A DNA stretch of 50,685 nucleotides. Origin: Planctomycetaceae bacterium (GTDB taxonomy: Bacteria; Planctomycetota; Planctomycetia; Pirellulales; UBA7805). This document shows, piece by piece, positions 25,307 through 34,138 of this stretch. The notes under the pieces were generated by a model. That model did not search any database, was not told the origin of the DNA, and was given only the letters and a program-made list of their open reading frames with translations. Location of the stretch: NCBI GenBank assembly GCA_902630355.1, contig CACOUL010000016.1:1-50685 (forward strand). The letters are read 5' to 3'. Positions within the stretch are counted from its first letter, which is position 1. Every line of letters starts with the position of its first letter. The position numbers and the translations under genes are program-made.

Positions 25307-25738
25307 ATGCTCGAGGCTCAGCAGCAAACCCCCAGTGCGTATCCCAGTATTCAGAACCCCGGCGAAAAGCGCCAAGCGATTCGAAGTCAGGCGAATCAAC
25401 GCTACACGCAGGAACCTGATTGGGTAACTTTTTACCGAGAAATTTTGGGAATCAACGGCATTATCCGCCGCAATTATCCCGATGCCCAGGCATTGGCCGA
25501 ATTTGAAAAGACGGAAGAGTACAGCGAAATTCAACAGATGCTGGCAAAGCTTCGTGAGAAGGGGCGCACGCAAGTCAGCGAGCAGGAGCCGACCCGTGTG
25601 ATTACGGTTCGGATGCCCAAAAGCTTGCACGAATCGCTTCGCGTCGAAGCACACGAGCGCCATACGAGCATGAATAAACTTTGCATCTCTAAGCTCCTCC
25701 AGATGATCGACACCCAGTTGGTTCCGCACGAAGTCTGA
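25307..25738 (+). CDS. Ribbon-helix-helix (HicB/Arc-like) protein
   Basis: This 143-residue protein has a likely DNA-binding C-terminus. VITVRMPKSLHESLRVEAHERHTSMNKL at about residues 97-124 has the strand-helix-helix pattern of HicB C-terminal and Arc-type domains: a hydrophobic strand, the P-x-x-L-H-E-x-L helix, and an N-terminal cap (TSMN) before the second helix. The N-terminal 90 residues are unrelated to HicB's usual domain and contain DWVTFYREILGINGIIRRNYP. ATG 25307 has AGGAGG 7 nt upstream, a strong site. No HicA-like toxin lies next to it. A clear intrinsic terminator follows, so it is a monocistronic gene. Targets are unknown. Confidence 0.72.
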   Translation: MLEAQQQTPSAYPSIQNPGEKRQAIRSQANQRYTQEPDWVTFYREILGINGIIRRNYPDAQALAEFEKTEEYSEIQQMLAKLREKGRTQVSEQEPTRVITVRMPKSLHESLRVEAHERHTSMNKLCISKLLQMIDTQLVPHEV

Positions 25739-25788
25739 TTACTTCGCTGGCGGCGTGCGATGAGACGCATGTTCGCAGAAATCAACCC

Positions 25789-25823
25789 ACCCGGTAGTCC
25801 CTTGTGGTCTGCCGGGTTTTTTA
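25789..25823 (+). terminator. Rho-independent terminator after the ribbon-helix-helix gene
   Basis: ACCCGGTAG (25789-25797) pairs with CTGCCGGGT (25809-25817), with one G-T wobble, around an 11-base loop. Six T (25817-25822) follow. This is the clearest intrinsic terminator in the window. Confidence 0.8.
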
Positions 25824-25960
25824 TTGCGCTCTTTTCGGCAGTCGATCGACCCATACGGCGGTCGGGACCTCTTCGAGTGCCCGCTATTCTACCGTAAGAT
25901 AGCAGGAGCATCGTCGCGGGCGCTTCCGGCGGTGAATGCAAACACTGTGCATGTGAGCAA

Positions 25961-26464
25961 ATGATGGATATGCAATCGAGCAATCACTTTGATCCCGACG
26001 GGGCGGCCCGCATGGTGGATGTCTCAGCCAAAGCGGCCACGGAACGGCGGGCCCGCGCCAGTGGTCGGGTACGCATGCTGGCGGCAACCTGTCGCCGAAT
26101 CCGCGATCAACAGTTTGCCAAGGGCGATGTTCTGGCGGTTGCCCGGTTGGCAGGCATCATGGCGGCGAAGCAGACCTCAAATCTCATTCCGCTCTGCCAT
26201 CCACTTCCGCTCGAAAGTCTCGAGGTCGATTTTGCTTTCTCGGAGGACACAGACTCCGGGGATGCGTGGGTTGAAATCACCGCCGAGGTATCGGTAGCTG
26301 GAAAAACGGGGGTCGAGATGGAGGCGCTCATGGCCGTGAGTCATGCTGCGCTGACTATTTACGACATGTGTAAGTCGGTCGATCGCGGCATGGTACTCGA
26401 AGCGATCCGACTCGATGAAAAATCGGGCGGACGCAGCGGCACGTACCGGCGCGATAGCGAATAA
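25961..26464 (+). CDS. moaC: Cyclic pyranopterin monophosphate synthase
   Basis: MoaC converts the MoaA product to cyclic pyranopterin monophosphate in molybdenum cofactor synthesis. The 167-residue protein shows [22 protein letters not shown] at the N-terminus, [17 protein letters not shown], and [28 protein letters not shown]. The C-terminal [11 protein letters not shown] contains the catalytic lysine region. Three ATGs stand close together at 25961, 25964 and 25970, and 25961 is chosen. No moaA is adjacent. Formylmethanofuran dehydrogenase in archaea uses a pterin cofactor, but the bacterial Fhc complex is a hydrolase, so a link to the fhc genes is not implied. It converges on the aldo/keto reductase. 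Confidence 0.94.
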   Translation: MMDMQSSNHFDPDGAARMVDVSAKAATERRARASGRVRMLAATCRRIRDQQFAKGDVLAVARLAGIMAAKQTSNLIPLCHPLPLESLEVDFAFSEDTDSGDAWVEITAEVSVAGKTGVEMEALMAVSHAALTIYDMCKSVDRGMVLEAIRLDEKSGGRSGTYRRDSE

Positions 26465-26477
26465 GCGGAGATGACAT

Positions 26478-27236
26478 TCAGCCGAACTGCGCGGCGAGTC
26501 GGCAGTTCTCACTGAAGTGATCCAACCGGATGCCACCGATCACCATCGAGCTTACGCTTGGGTGGGTCAGTACCGAAGGAATGGCCTGCTCCGGGGCGAG
26601 TCGACCTGAGTCGAGCCCTTTTTTAATCAGGATCCCGACGCCCTGGCGATCCGCCTGCTCGAGCAGCGGGCGATGGCTGGTGTCGTTCGTGTGATAGGTG
26701 ACCATCATCACATCGGCCCAATCAAGACAACGCATTTCTTGCTCGAGTATTTTTCCGGAGAAGCCGATTGCCCGGATGCATCCCTCGTCGCGAAGTCTTG
26801 CGAGCGTTTCGATCGCATCGGTCTGGTTCAGTATTTCATCGTCCCGCCCGTGTGAGTGCACCAGGACAACATCGAGGTGTTCGGTCCGCAAGCGGCGCAG
26901 GCTTTCCTGTAGGCTCTGACGAATCGCAGCGGCGTTAAAATCGTAAGATGATTGGCCCGCCTCAAATCGCTCTCCTACTTTTGTTGTCAAAATGAATTCG
27001 TTGCGGCGCTTGGCGAGTATGCTTCCGATGCGCTCCTCGCTCTGCCCGTAAGCGGGGGCCGTATCGATGAGATTGATGCCGAGATCGAGAATGCCGAACA
27101 GCAGTTCTTCGGCCTCGCGTTGGCTCGGGATTTCAAAATCGCCATATTGAGTCTTTTGGTTTCGGCCCAATTTTACGCCCCCAAATCCGATGGGAGAGAC
27201 GTTCATTCCGGTGCGACCGAGCGGGCGTGCCAACAT
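26478..27236 (-). CDS. Aldo/keto reductase
   Basis: This is a 252-residue NAD(P)H-dependent oxidoreductase with the (beta/alpha)8 aldo/keto reductase fold, somewhat shorter than the usual 280-330. The catalytic tetrad is visible: Asp and Tyr in LIDTAPAYGQSEERIG, Lys in FILTTKVGERF, and His in VVLVHSHG. The N-terminus MLARPLGRTGMNVSPIGFGGVKLG is typical. The C-terminus SSMVIGGIRLDHFSENC contains the cofactor-phosphate region and is short. The substrate is not predictable. It converges with moaC with 13 bases between stops. Confidence 0.88.
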   Translation of the reverse strand: MLARPLGRTGMNVSPIGFGGVKLGRNQKTQYGDFEIPSQREAEELLFGILDLGINLIDTAPAYGQSEERIGSILAKRRNEFILTTKVGERFEAGQSSYDFNAAAIRQSLQESLRRLRTEHLDVVLVHSHGRDDEILNQTDAIETLARLRDEGCIRAIGFSGKILEQEMRCLDWADVMMVTYHTNDTSHRPLLEQADRQGVGILIKKGLDSGRLAPEQAIPSVLTHPSVSSMVIGGIRLDHFSENCRLAAQFG

Positions 27237-27456
27237 GCGATAGCCTGTTTAGAGGATAATCTGCTCAAGGATTTGAGGCGGCTTTCATCTTGATGGCTTT
27301 CGCCCCCACTGTCCACTGCGGATACCGGAGACCCGGTGCATTTTGCTTTCGTGCAGTTGATGTCGTTCAGTGGCAAGCGTTATAAGGAAATGGGCACGAT
27401 GGACGGTTGGTTCCTCGCCGCTCGCGTTTAAGCCTTCATGCCCGGTAGGGAGCAAC

Positions 27457-27981
27457 ATGGCCATCACACATTTTTGTTGTCCGCACTGTGGCGAGGCCTT
27501 TGCCATCACTTCCGATGCCTGGGGTCGCGCCGTGGCCTGTCCGCTCTGTGGGCGGGCGATGAGAATTCCGGCAGCAGAAGCGGACGTGAACCGATCGATG
27601 GAGTCCCCGTCGCCGGAGTTGTCCGAATCGGCAGGTGGGTCGACTGCCGGTTCGGGCGGGGATTCACGTGAGGAATCACTGCCGCTTCCCGATCCGATGG
27701 CCCCGCTGCGGGTGCCGCCACAATCGGCGGCGGGGACTGTCTTGGGGCAGGCGGAGACTGAAATCACCGGGCCGTTGACCGAGGACCCCGAGGAAACACC
27801 TGAGGCGATCAAAGTCGAAGACCGTCCGAGAACGATCGTTTATAAGGGCCGCACCATCGAGTTGCGTAAAGTGAGTCCTGAAGAAAAACGGCGACGGTGG
27901 TGGCGACGGAGAATTATCCTGTGGGTGATCAGCGGAGGCGTGTTGATTTATTTTTTGCTCCGCGGTGCAGGAAAGATTTAG
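27457..27981 (+). CDS. Zinc-ribbon, single-helix membrane protein
   Basis: This 174-residue protein has an N-terminal zinc ribbon (CPHC at about 8-11, CPLC at 28-31), a long Ser/Glu/Pro-rich disordered middle and a C-terminal basic patch RRRWWRRRI followed by one hydrophobic helix, ILWVISGGVLIYFLL. The C-terminal anchor suggests a tail-anchored topology. No function is known. ATG 27457 is preceded by GGGAG; an upstream in-frame extension has no family features. It converges on the methylene-H4MPT dehydrogenase gene. Confidence 0.68.
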   Translation: MAITHFCCPHCGEAFAITSDAWGRAVACPLCGRAMRIPAAEADVNRSMESPSPELSESAGGSTAGSGGDSREESLPLPDPMAPLRVPPQSAAGTVLGQAETEITGPLTEDPEETPEAIKVEDRPRTIVYKGRTIELRKVSPEEKRRRWWRRRIILWVISGGVLIYFLLRGAGKI

Positions 27982-27996
27982 CAGCGGGCGAAATCG

Positions 27997-28869
27997 TCAG
28001 CCCTGCGCCGCTTCAAGTTCACGGCCGAGTGCGAAGATAGCCTCCGCGTCGAGTAGACAGTCATTGGACGCAAAAAGCGCTTCAATGGCCGCCTTGTGAA
28101 TCTTCATTTTTGTCCCCCCCACGCCGATCGCTCCGTAGCAAATGGCGTCTCCATCCGGTTTTGCCTGATCGTGAACTTCGATCCCTTCGATTCCGAGCGG
28201 AGGAACTGCGTTAAGATCGATCGCGACGCGCAGGTCGGTGGCCGACGCGCGCACTTTGGCCGGAAGGAGTTCAATCCCTTCGGCGCCCGCAGCGATCACA
28301 ACCTGTGTCTCATCAGGGAGCCGATTCCACTGGTCTCCAGTTTCCAGCGGCTCGATCTGTGCGTTCGGCAACGCCTCACGGATTCTTTCGCATACCGCCT
28401 CTGCGCGATTTGCGCTTCGTGATCCGGCAAAGACGTGACATCCTTGCGCGGCGAGGAGGCGGCAAACGATGGTGCCCACCGGGCCGGTGGCCGCGAGGAC
28501 CGTCGCACGTGCCCCGCCGAGCGTAACGTGTCGGGCCGCGGAGAGTACCGCAGCGGTTGCCGTCGTATTGCATCCTCCGGAATCGAGCATCACCGAGACA
28601 CGGATCGGGCCGAAAAATATTTGGTCAATTTTTTTCAAGAGGAGTTCGCCAGCGGCGACGTCCGAACCACCGACAAAGAGAGCCGTATTTTTGAGCTGGT
28701 CGACTCCTCGTGTGAACATCGCACCGTGGACGAGAGAAACAACATTTTCCGGCGTGACGGCTGCGTACTGCAGCAGATGGTCAACGCCGGCATCGACCGC
28801 CACCACACTGTCGAAGGAACTCGGTTGCGAATCGGTATCGAATTGAAGCAGAATTTTTGGATGGGGCAT
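27997..28869 (-). CDS. mtdC: NAD(P)-dependent methylene-tetrahydromethanopterin dehydrogenase
   Basis: This enzyme oxidises methylene-H4MPT to methenyl-H4MPT with NAD(P), the step between formaldehyde capture and the Fhc complex. The 290-residue protein begins PHPKILLQFDTDSQPSSFDSVVAVDAGVDHLL, where DAGVDHLL is the pterin-binding segment, and has GGCNTTATAAVLSA. A Rossmann domain follows with TVLAATGPVGTIVCRLLAAQG and a GSRS segment at the end of the second strand that would decide NAD versus NADP. AICYGAIGVGGTKMKIHKAAIEALF is a family landmark. The ATG at 28869 has AGGAA upstream; the TTG at 28875 is less likely. The gene is alone, far from the fhc genes. Planctomycete forms are called MtdC, and this assignment is from recalled family features. 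Confidence 0.85.
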   Translation of the reverse strand: MPHPKILLQFDTDSQPSSFDSVVAVDAGVDHLLQYAAVTPENVVSLVHGAMFTRGVDQLKNTALFVGGSDVAAGELLLKKIDQIFFGPIRVSVMLDSGGCNTTATAAVLSAARHVTLGGARATVLAATGPVGTIVCRLLAAQGCHVFAGSRSANRAEAVCERIREALPNAQIEPLETGDQWNRLPDETQVVIAAGAEGIELLPAKVRASATDLRVAIDLNAVPPLGIEGIEVHDQAKPDGDAICYGAIGVGGTKMKIHKAAIEALFASNDCLLDAEAIFALGRELEAAQG

Positions 28870-29165
28870 GAACAATGGTTCCTGGTCACATTACCGGGCA
28901 CTACGGGAAACCGCATCGTAGCAATCCGGCCGCTCATCGGGCAGCGTGTATCGGTTGTGCGGATCTTTCCGCCGTGAGTGCGAGCGGCCACCGAATTTTG
29001 TGAAAGTAAATATGGATAGCTTAGATAAAATTTGCCGATAGGGTAATCCGTAGGTGGGGCGAAAGGAATCCGTCCTTCGTTGCCTTTGTGGCAATCACCC
29101 GAGAGAGACGGAACTGCAAAGAGCCAGAATACGCTTTGGAAGTCCCGATTTAGACGAGGTCCGCG

Positions 29166-29750
29166 ATGGTCATTGCAAAAACAGCCCACTACCAACTTTA
29201 TTGCGATTCAGTACCTAATCGGCCCGATTCTTGGAGATTCGTCCTGACTGAGCCGGCCAGCGAGTACCGTCTGGAGGTGAGCGACTGGGAGCCCGAAATG
29301 GGCTACGAGAGGTGCAGTCTTCTGGCGGTTCTCCGAGGACTGGAGGCCATCGATCGGAGGGCAGAGGTCACCCTGTACACTGGAAGTCGGTATGTGCAGC
29401 AAGGGCTTCGTCACGGTCTTTCTCAGTGGCGAGAGACAGGTTGGAAATGGGAACGATTCGATCGGATGGTGCCGATCAAACATATCGATCTTTGGAGACG
29501 GATCGATCATGTGCTCCAGTTCCACGTGCTCCGCGGCGTCGAATGGGATCAACTCGCAAACGGGCAAGTGGATAGTTTCAGGAGTCGGTCGCTGCTTCGT
29601 GTCCACCGGCTTACGCGACCGGAACAAATCACCCGATCGCTACAGAGTCCTAATACCTGGCGGGTCGATTCACCTTCCGAGCATATTGCAGGGCCCCGCG
29701 GGTTTCAGTCGGGCCAATTTGCGGGGTATACTTCCTGCGGAGTCGCGTAA
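29166..29750 (+). CDS. RNase H-fold protein lacking catalytic residues
   Basis: This 194-residue protein aligns with E. coli RNase HI through LYCDS (the D10 position), [16 protein letters not shown] (aligned to the NNRMELMAA region), and [31 protein letters not shown] and [17 protein letters not shown] follow. The match is strong, including the basic-protrusion region, but E48 becomes Ser (CS for ME), D70 becomes Gly (TGSRYV for TDSQYV), and the H124/D134 region is replaced by an unrelated Arg/Ser-rich tail. An RNA-DNA hybrid nuclease activity is therefore not expected. The first ATG has GAGG upstream. It may bind hybrid or structured RNA. It lies between the methylene-H4MPT dehydrogenase (divergent) and glgB. 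Confidence 0.75.
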   Translation: MVIAKTAHYQLYCDSVPNRPDSWRFVLTEPASEYRLEVSDWEPEMGYERCSLLAVLRGLEAIDRRAEVTLYTGSRYVQQGLRHGLSQWRETGWKWERFDRMVPIKHIDLWRRIDHVLQFHVLRGVEWDQLANGQVDSFRSRSLLRVHRLTRPEQITRSLQSPNTWRVDSPSEHIAGPRGFQSGQFAGYTSCGVA

Positions 29751-29890
29751 GTACGTTCTTTGGGACAAACGGTGTAATAGCATGCGCCCTGGTAGTCCTG
29801 CGGGCTGGAAAAAGTACCCATGTTCCCGCTGAAGACGCGTCTTTCGGCTCGCTTTGTATCCGCTTTCCCGCGTCCCAACCGCGATCACTG

Positions 29891-31801
29891 ATGTCAGAAT
29901 CTCAAGCCAGTACCTCGCTGCTGAGTGATTATGATTGCTACCTCTTAGGCGAGGGAACGCATTGGAATATTTACCGGCTACTCGGCGCACAACTCTACGA
30001 AATGGACGGAGTACGTGGTGTTCATTTTTCCGTATGGGCACCGAATGCAGATTCGGTTCAAGTGATCGGAGATTTCAACGAGTGGGATGGTAAAAAGCAT
30101 GAAATGCGGAAGTTGATTCCCAGTGGCATCTGGGAGCTTTTCGTTCCGCGAGTCGGCGCAGGTGAGCCCTACAAGTACCGACTCAAAACTGGATCCGGTG
30201 TGCTTGAGAAATCAGATCCGTTCGGATTTGCTGCAGAACTCCCACCCCGCACGGCTTCGATCGTAGCCAACTTGGATGATTACCACTGGGGTGATAGCGA
30301 GTGGTTGCGCAGCCGCGCGCAGCGAAATGGCCTCAACGCACCCATCTCCATCTATGAGGTTCACCTGGGCAGTTGGCAACGCGATGAGACCCAGGAGAAT
30401 GGCTGGCTTTCCTACCGTGAGTTGGCGCACCGACTCGTGGAGTATTGCCATAAAATGGGCTACACCCATCTGCAGCTGTTGCCGGTGAGCGAACATCCCT
30501 ACACCGGCAGTTGGGGCTATCAGACGGTCGGCTACTATGCGGCGACCAGTCGATATGGATCGCCTCAAGATTTGATGTATTTCATCGACCACTGCCACCA
30601 GCATGGGATCGGGGTGATTTTGGATTGGGTTCCCGCCCATTTCCCGCGCGATGCTCATGGTTTACGACAGTTCGACGGAACCGCCCTCTACGAACATGCG
30701 GATCCGCGGCAGGGCGAGCATCCCGACTGGGGCACCATGGTATTCAATTACGATCGCAACGAGGTCCGTAATTTTTTGTTGGCAAATGCACTCTTCTGGC
30801 TCGACAAATATCACGTGGATGGCCTTCGCGTCGATGCCGTTGCCTCGATGCTCTACCTCGATTACAGCCGCAACGAGGGAGAGTGGGTTCCGAATATGTA
30901 CGGGGGTCGAGAGAACTTAGGGGCGGTTTCGCTCCTCAAGGAATTCAACGAAAAAGTACATCTCGATTTTCCGGGAGTGTTGACGATTGCCGAAGAGTCG
31001 ACGGCCTGGGGTGGAGTTTCCCGGCCCACGTATTTGGGTGGTCTCGGCTTCAGCCTGAAGTGGAACATGGGCTGGATGAACGATACGCTGCGCTACATGC
31101 GGCACGAGCCGATCCACCGCAAATACCATCACGATGAGCTTACCTTCAGCCTCATCTATGCATTCACCGAGAACTTTTGTCTTCCGCTATCGCACGATGA
31201 AGTGGTTCACGGAAAAGGTTCCCTGCTCGATCAAATGCCGGGAGATCTCTGGCAGAAATTTGCAAACTTGCGACTGCTCTATTCTTATATGTGGACTCAC
31301 CCGGGCAAGAATCTTCTCTTCATGGGGAACGACATCGGCCAATGGGATGAGTGGAATCACGACGGCAGCATCCAGTGGGATTTGTTGCAGTGGGAAAGTC
31401 ATCAGGGCCTGCAAGATTGCGTGGCCGATCTCAATCGTATCTATCGAAGCCAGCCGGCGCTCTACGAGATCGATTTCCGTCCTGAAGGGTTTGAGTGGAT
31501 TGACTGCAACGATTCGGAAAACGGTTCGATTGCCTTCATGCGTCGAGGACATGAGCCGGAAGATCTTTTGGTCGTCTGTTGTAATTTTACACCGGTGGTT
31601 CGACACGGCTACCAGATCGGCGTTTCCCAACCCGGGTGGTACGAGGAAATTTTCAACAGCGATTCGACCTACTACGCAGGGAGCGATGTGGGAAATGGAC
31701 CGGGGATTACCGCGAAGCGACGCCCCATGCATGGCCGAGAATTTTCGCTGGAACTCACGCTCCCGCCGCTGGCGACAACGATCTTCAAGCCATCGCTCTA
31801 G
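29891..31801 (+). CDS. glgB: 1,4-alpha-glucan branching enzyme
   Basis: GlgB introduces alpha-1,6 branches into glycogen. The 636-residue protein has the N-terminal CBM48 ([25 protein letters not shown]) and a GH13 barrel with [22 protein letters not shown], the nucleophile aspartate in [12 protein letters not shown], and the acid/base glutamate in [15 protein letters not shown]. The transition-state aspartate is in [14 protein letters not shown]. The extra N1 domain of longer branching enzymes is absent, making it the short form. It has no glycogen-pathway neighbours. Its stop overlaps the stop of the convergent downstream gene in CTAG (31798-31801). Confidence 0.96.
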   Translation: MSESQASTSLLSDYDCYLLGEGTHWNIYRLLGAQLYEMDGVRGVHFSVWAPNADSVQVIGDFNEWDGKKHEMRKLIPSGIWELFVPRVGAGEPYKYRLKTGSGVLEKSDPFGFAAELPPRTASIVANLDDYHWGDSEWLRSRAQRNGLNAPISIYEVHLGSWQRDETQENGWLSYRELAHRLVEYCHKMGYTHLQLLPVSEHPYTGSWGYQTVGYYAATSRYGSPQDLMYFIDHCHQHGIGVILDWVPAHFPRDAHGLRQFDGTALYEHADPRQGEHPDWGTMVFNYDRNEVRNFLLANALFWLDKYHVDGLRVDAVASMLYLDYSRNEGEWVPNMYGGRENLGAVSLLKEFNEKVHLDFPGVLTIAEESTAWGGVSRPTYLGGLGFSLKWNMGWMNDTLRYMRHEPIHRKYHHDELTFSLIYAFTENFCLPLSHDEVVHGKGSLLDQMPGDLWQKFANLRLLYSYMWTHPGKNLLFMGNDIGQWDEWNHDGSIQWDLLQWESHQGLQDCVADLNRIYRSQPALYEIDFRPEGFEWIDCNDSENGSIAFMRRGHEPEDLLVVCCNFTPVVRHGYQIGVSQPGWYEEIFNSDSTYYAGSDVGNGPGITAKRRPMHGREFSLELTLPPLATTIFKPSL

Positions 31802-32340
31802 CTTGCAGCGTTATCCTGGCTCGCGTTGAAGATGATGATCGGAACCGCGATAGCAATTGCGGCGGTGGCGAGCATGACATTGGGATTGGCCATCCAATAC
31901 CGTAGGGGCGCTACCTGTCCGGCGACGATCGGGCCGGAGGCGACAAACAGAATGTTCTGGCTGGCAGCCGGCGGTGCCGTACCCGGTGCCCAGATCCGCA
32001 GCGATTGCACCGATGTGCCGTCGGTTAGCAGATAAACCCCCGATGGCGGTGACGTGAAAGTGAAGTGGCCCGCACGGTCGGATTGCACCGTGGCAACGAC
32101 CCGGCCCGCATGAAGGAGTTGGAGCGTTTTTTCTGCGATCGCGTTGCCTCGCGGGTCGACGCATTGGCCGCAAATTGTACCGTCGAGCTGCGCTGAGGTA
32201 TCGACGGCACGCGGACCTTGTTGTTCTAGTTGTTCTAAAAACAGTTCCTCCGCATTCAGGTGGTGGATTGCCACCGTATGAATACACAGGGTGACGACCA
32301 AGGTGGTTGCCACGATTCGTCTTGAACGGGTGTGAACCAT
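31798..32340 (-). CDS. Secreted carboxypeptidase-regulatory-domain protein, tandem copy 1
   Basis: This is a 180-residue exported protein, the first of three tandem paralogues. The signal peptide core is [17 protein letters not shown] beta-sandwich of the carboxypeptidase-regulatory type follows (about 52-110: [23 protein letters not shown] ... [15 protein letters not shown]). It then has the signature R-I-W, PPAA, GPIV and GQ shared with the other two copies, and a C-terminal helix [18 protein letters not shown]. The fold suggests carbohydrate binding or envelope attachment, but function is unknown. It converges on glgB with the two stop codons overlapping. Confidence 0.75.
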   Translation of the reverse strand: MVHTRSRRIVATTLVVTLCIHTVAIHHLNAEELFLEQLEQQGPRAVDTSAQLDGTICGQCVDPRGNAIAEKTLQLLHAGRVVATVQSDRAGHFTFTSPPSGVYLLTDGTSVQSLRIWAPGTAPPAASQNILFVASGPIVAGQVAPLRYWMANPNVMLATAAIAIAVPIIIFNASQDNAAS

Positions 32341-32477
32341 CGATGAGTCTTACGCGTTTTCCGGGTGAGTAGGGGCCATGCGATGAATGAGCGATTGTCT
32401 TTGCTTGCTGTAAAAGACGAGCTTTCAATTTGGTGATTTACGAGGCGTCGTTATGCAGACGTCCTGCTTGGTTCTCG

Positions 32478-33086
32478 CTAGGGAGCCGGATATTGTGGCA
32501 GGTAGGAGAGAGACGGCGAATAGACGAGTGACGCGGGAACCTCTGGAGTCGGCTCGTGGATCACCAGGGGCGCGGCGATCGCACAACCGATCACGCCACC
32601 GATCGAGAGCGGATGATTCAGGTAGCGCGCCGGATGAATGGAGGGCATGGTGAATCCGCCAATCGAATTGCCGAATTGACCCCGCACGGTGGGTCCGCAG
32701 ACAAGTTTTGCGACCGCGCCGGCTGCGGGTGGCGCTGAGTCGTGAGTCCAGACTCGCAGGTGTTGAGAATGTTCTCCGCTGCTCAGTACGTGCGCCCCGC
32801 CCGCCACATCGTGCAGAACAAAAACGCCGCGACTGTCGGTGGTCGATGTTGTGGGAGTGCCGGCGTCGGAAGAGAGCGTGACGCGGCGTCCCGCGAGCGG
32901 TGCGCCCTGTGCGTCGACTACGCGTCCATGCATCGAACCGTCAGCAAGAAGCTTGACATCGGAGATGGTATTCGGTCGCGAGGCTACAATTTTTTTTGCG
33001 GGGGAGTCAGCATCTGCCCATGTAGCGGCAGCAAAGTAGATGCAGAATCCTCCCAACACGTACGCTGCTTTGAGTATGCTTTTCAT
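32478..33086 (-). CDS. Secreted carboxypeptidase-regulatory-domain protein, tandem copy 2
   Basis: This 202-residue exported protein is the middle copy. The signal peptide is at about 1-27 (core LGGFCIYFAAATWA). The beta-sandwich contains GSMHGRVVDAQGAPLAGRRVTL and DSRGVFVLHDVAGGAHVL. The signature is R-V-W, x5, PPAA, then GPTV and GQ. The C-terminal helix (PLSIGGVIGCAIAAPLVI) is followed by a longer tail, PTPEVPASLVYSPSLSYLPQ. It shares order and motif positions with its neighbours but has low overall identity, so the duplication is old. Function is unknown. Confidence 0.72.
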   Translation of the reverse strand: MKSILKAAYVLGGFCIYFAAATWADADSPAKKIVASRPNTISDVKLLADGSMHGRVVDAQGAPLAGRRVTLSSDAGTPTTSTTDSRGVFVLHDVAGGAHVLSSGEHSQHLRVWTHDSAPPAAGAVAKLVCGPTVRGQFGNSIGGFTMPSIHPARYLNHPLSIGGVIGCAIAAPLVIHEPTPEVPASLVYSPSLSYLPQYPAP

Positions 33087-33134
33087 CCCGCTCTCGTCTC
33101 CCCCGGCAAATTCGCTTCGTTAAAACAGGGTTGC

Positions 33135-33674
33135 CTAACTGGCATCGTAGTCTCCGTACGTCACGGCAATCGGTACGGCAATGGCCGTGGAGATGACCGC
33201 TGCCGAGATCCAGGGATTCCGGAAAAATCGTCCCATACCTCCACTCGATCCCGATCCGCCGGACCGCGTGGTACCACCATACTGACCGCGTACCACGGTC
33301 CCGGAGAGCAGCAGCTGTTGCTCTGCAATCGGGGGACTTTGACGGTGACTCCACAAGCGAAACACTTGTGACTTTCGGCCACCGATCGCATCGGTCCACT
33401 GCACGTGGTACGTTCCCGCCGCGAGTCCTAGAAATTGAAAAGTGCCGTTGCGATCTGTCGATCCCACTGCAATCAACCGGCCCTCTCGATAGAGCGATAG
33501 CTCGGTTCCCGATCCTCTGGAATGATCAAGGAGTCGTCCCGGCACGTTGCCATTCGAATCGATCTCAACATCTGCGACCGGCGTAGATGCGAGAGCCTCC
33601 TCCGCAATCGAAAGGATGCCACTGCCAATGAGAATCAACATAAGGTACACACGCTGTGAAGGAGACATATGCAA
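33135..33674 (-). CDS. Secreted carboxypeptidase-regulatory-domain protein, tandem copy 3
   Basis: This 179-residue exported protein is the upstream copy in the tandem array (transcription runs from 33674 towards glgB). The signal peptide core is VYLMLILIGSGILSIA. The domain region includes GNVPGRLLDHSRGSGTELSLY and DRNGTFQFLGLAAGTYHVQW. The signature is R-L-W, x5, PPIA, then a G-V and GQ pair. A Gly/Ser-rich linker GGTTRSGGSGSSGG leads to the helix WISAAVISTAIAVPIAV and a short tail. ATG 33674 or 33668 can start it. Function is unknown. It lies 48 bases before copy 2, so the three are likely one operon. Confidence 0.72.
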   Translation of the reverse strand: MHMSPSQRVYLMLILIGSGILSIAEEALASTPVADVEIDSNGNVPGRLLDHSRGSGTELSLYREGRLIAVGSTDRNGTFQFLGLAAGTYHVQWTDAIGGRKSQVFRLWSHRQSPPIAEQQLLLSGTVVRGQYGGTTRSGGSGSSGGMGRFFRNPWISAAVISTAIAVPIAVTYGDYDAS

Positions 33675-34138
33675 AGTGAGCCAAACAGATGTCGCTCCCC
33701 CTGCAACAATGGACCGGTGGCCATCTCAGGCCTTACAATCCATACAAACCATTTCTCTTATCGGAAAATTGTGGCGTGCACTTAGCAAATAAACGCAAAA
33801 TAAGTCGGCCAATCGCCGAAGGCCTACCCACTTTGCCATGCCCACCCCTTTCCGAGGCAGAACCGTTCCTGCGGGGTGGAAAAGTGCCGGCTGACTATGC
33901 CTCGCAGGCCGGCAGCACACGCTGCATCGCTACCACACGGCAGCAGGCATGCGTTGCATGCAGCCCTTTCGGGATAGCGCACCGGAATCTCACCCTCGGG
34001 GAGATAAACCGCAAACGCTACGGGAACGGCGAAGATCGGTGCTGCGGATCAGAAGGTTGCGAGATGGCGTGCGCACGATTTCCACTCTGTTTTTCACTTC
34101 GTTGTCAGTTGCAGTGGTAGCCATTAGGATGGCACGGT
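33675..34138. other. Gene-free divergent intergenic region
   Basis: This 464-base region separates copy 3 of the tandem secreted family from the divergent aminotransferase gene. Open frames crossing it (for example 33689-34120) have Cys/Arg-rich products without a ribosome-binding site and are not believable. The only signal I see is the promoter at 34102-34130. Confidence 0.4.
34102..34130 (+). promoter_or_regulatory. Promoter-like site just before the aminotransferase start
   Basis: TTGTCA (34102-34107), a 17-base spacer and TAGGAT (34125-34130) place the transcription start at about 34137, almost at the ATG at 34139. This suggests a leaderless or nearly leaderless mRNA, unless the Met at 34181 is the real start. 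Confidence 0.45.

Noticed and set aside
33689-34120. Open frame of 143 residues between the tandem secreted genes and the aminotransferase
   Set aside because: No ribosome-binding site, improbable composition with many Cys and Arg, and no resemblance to any family; treated as chance in a gene-free region.
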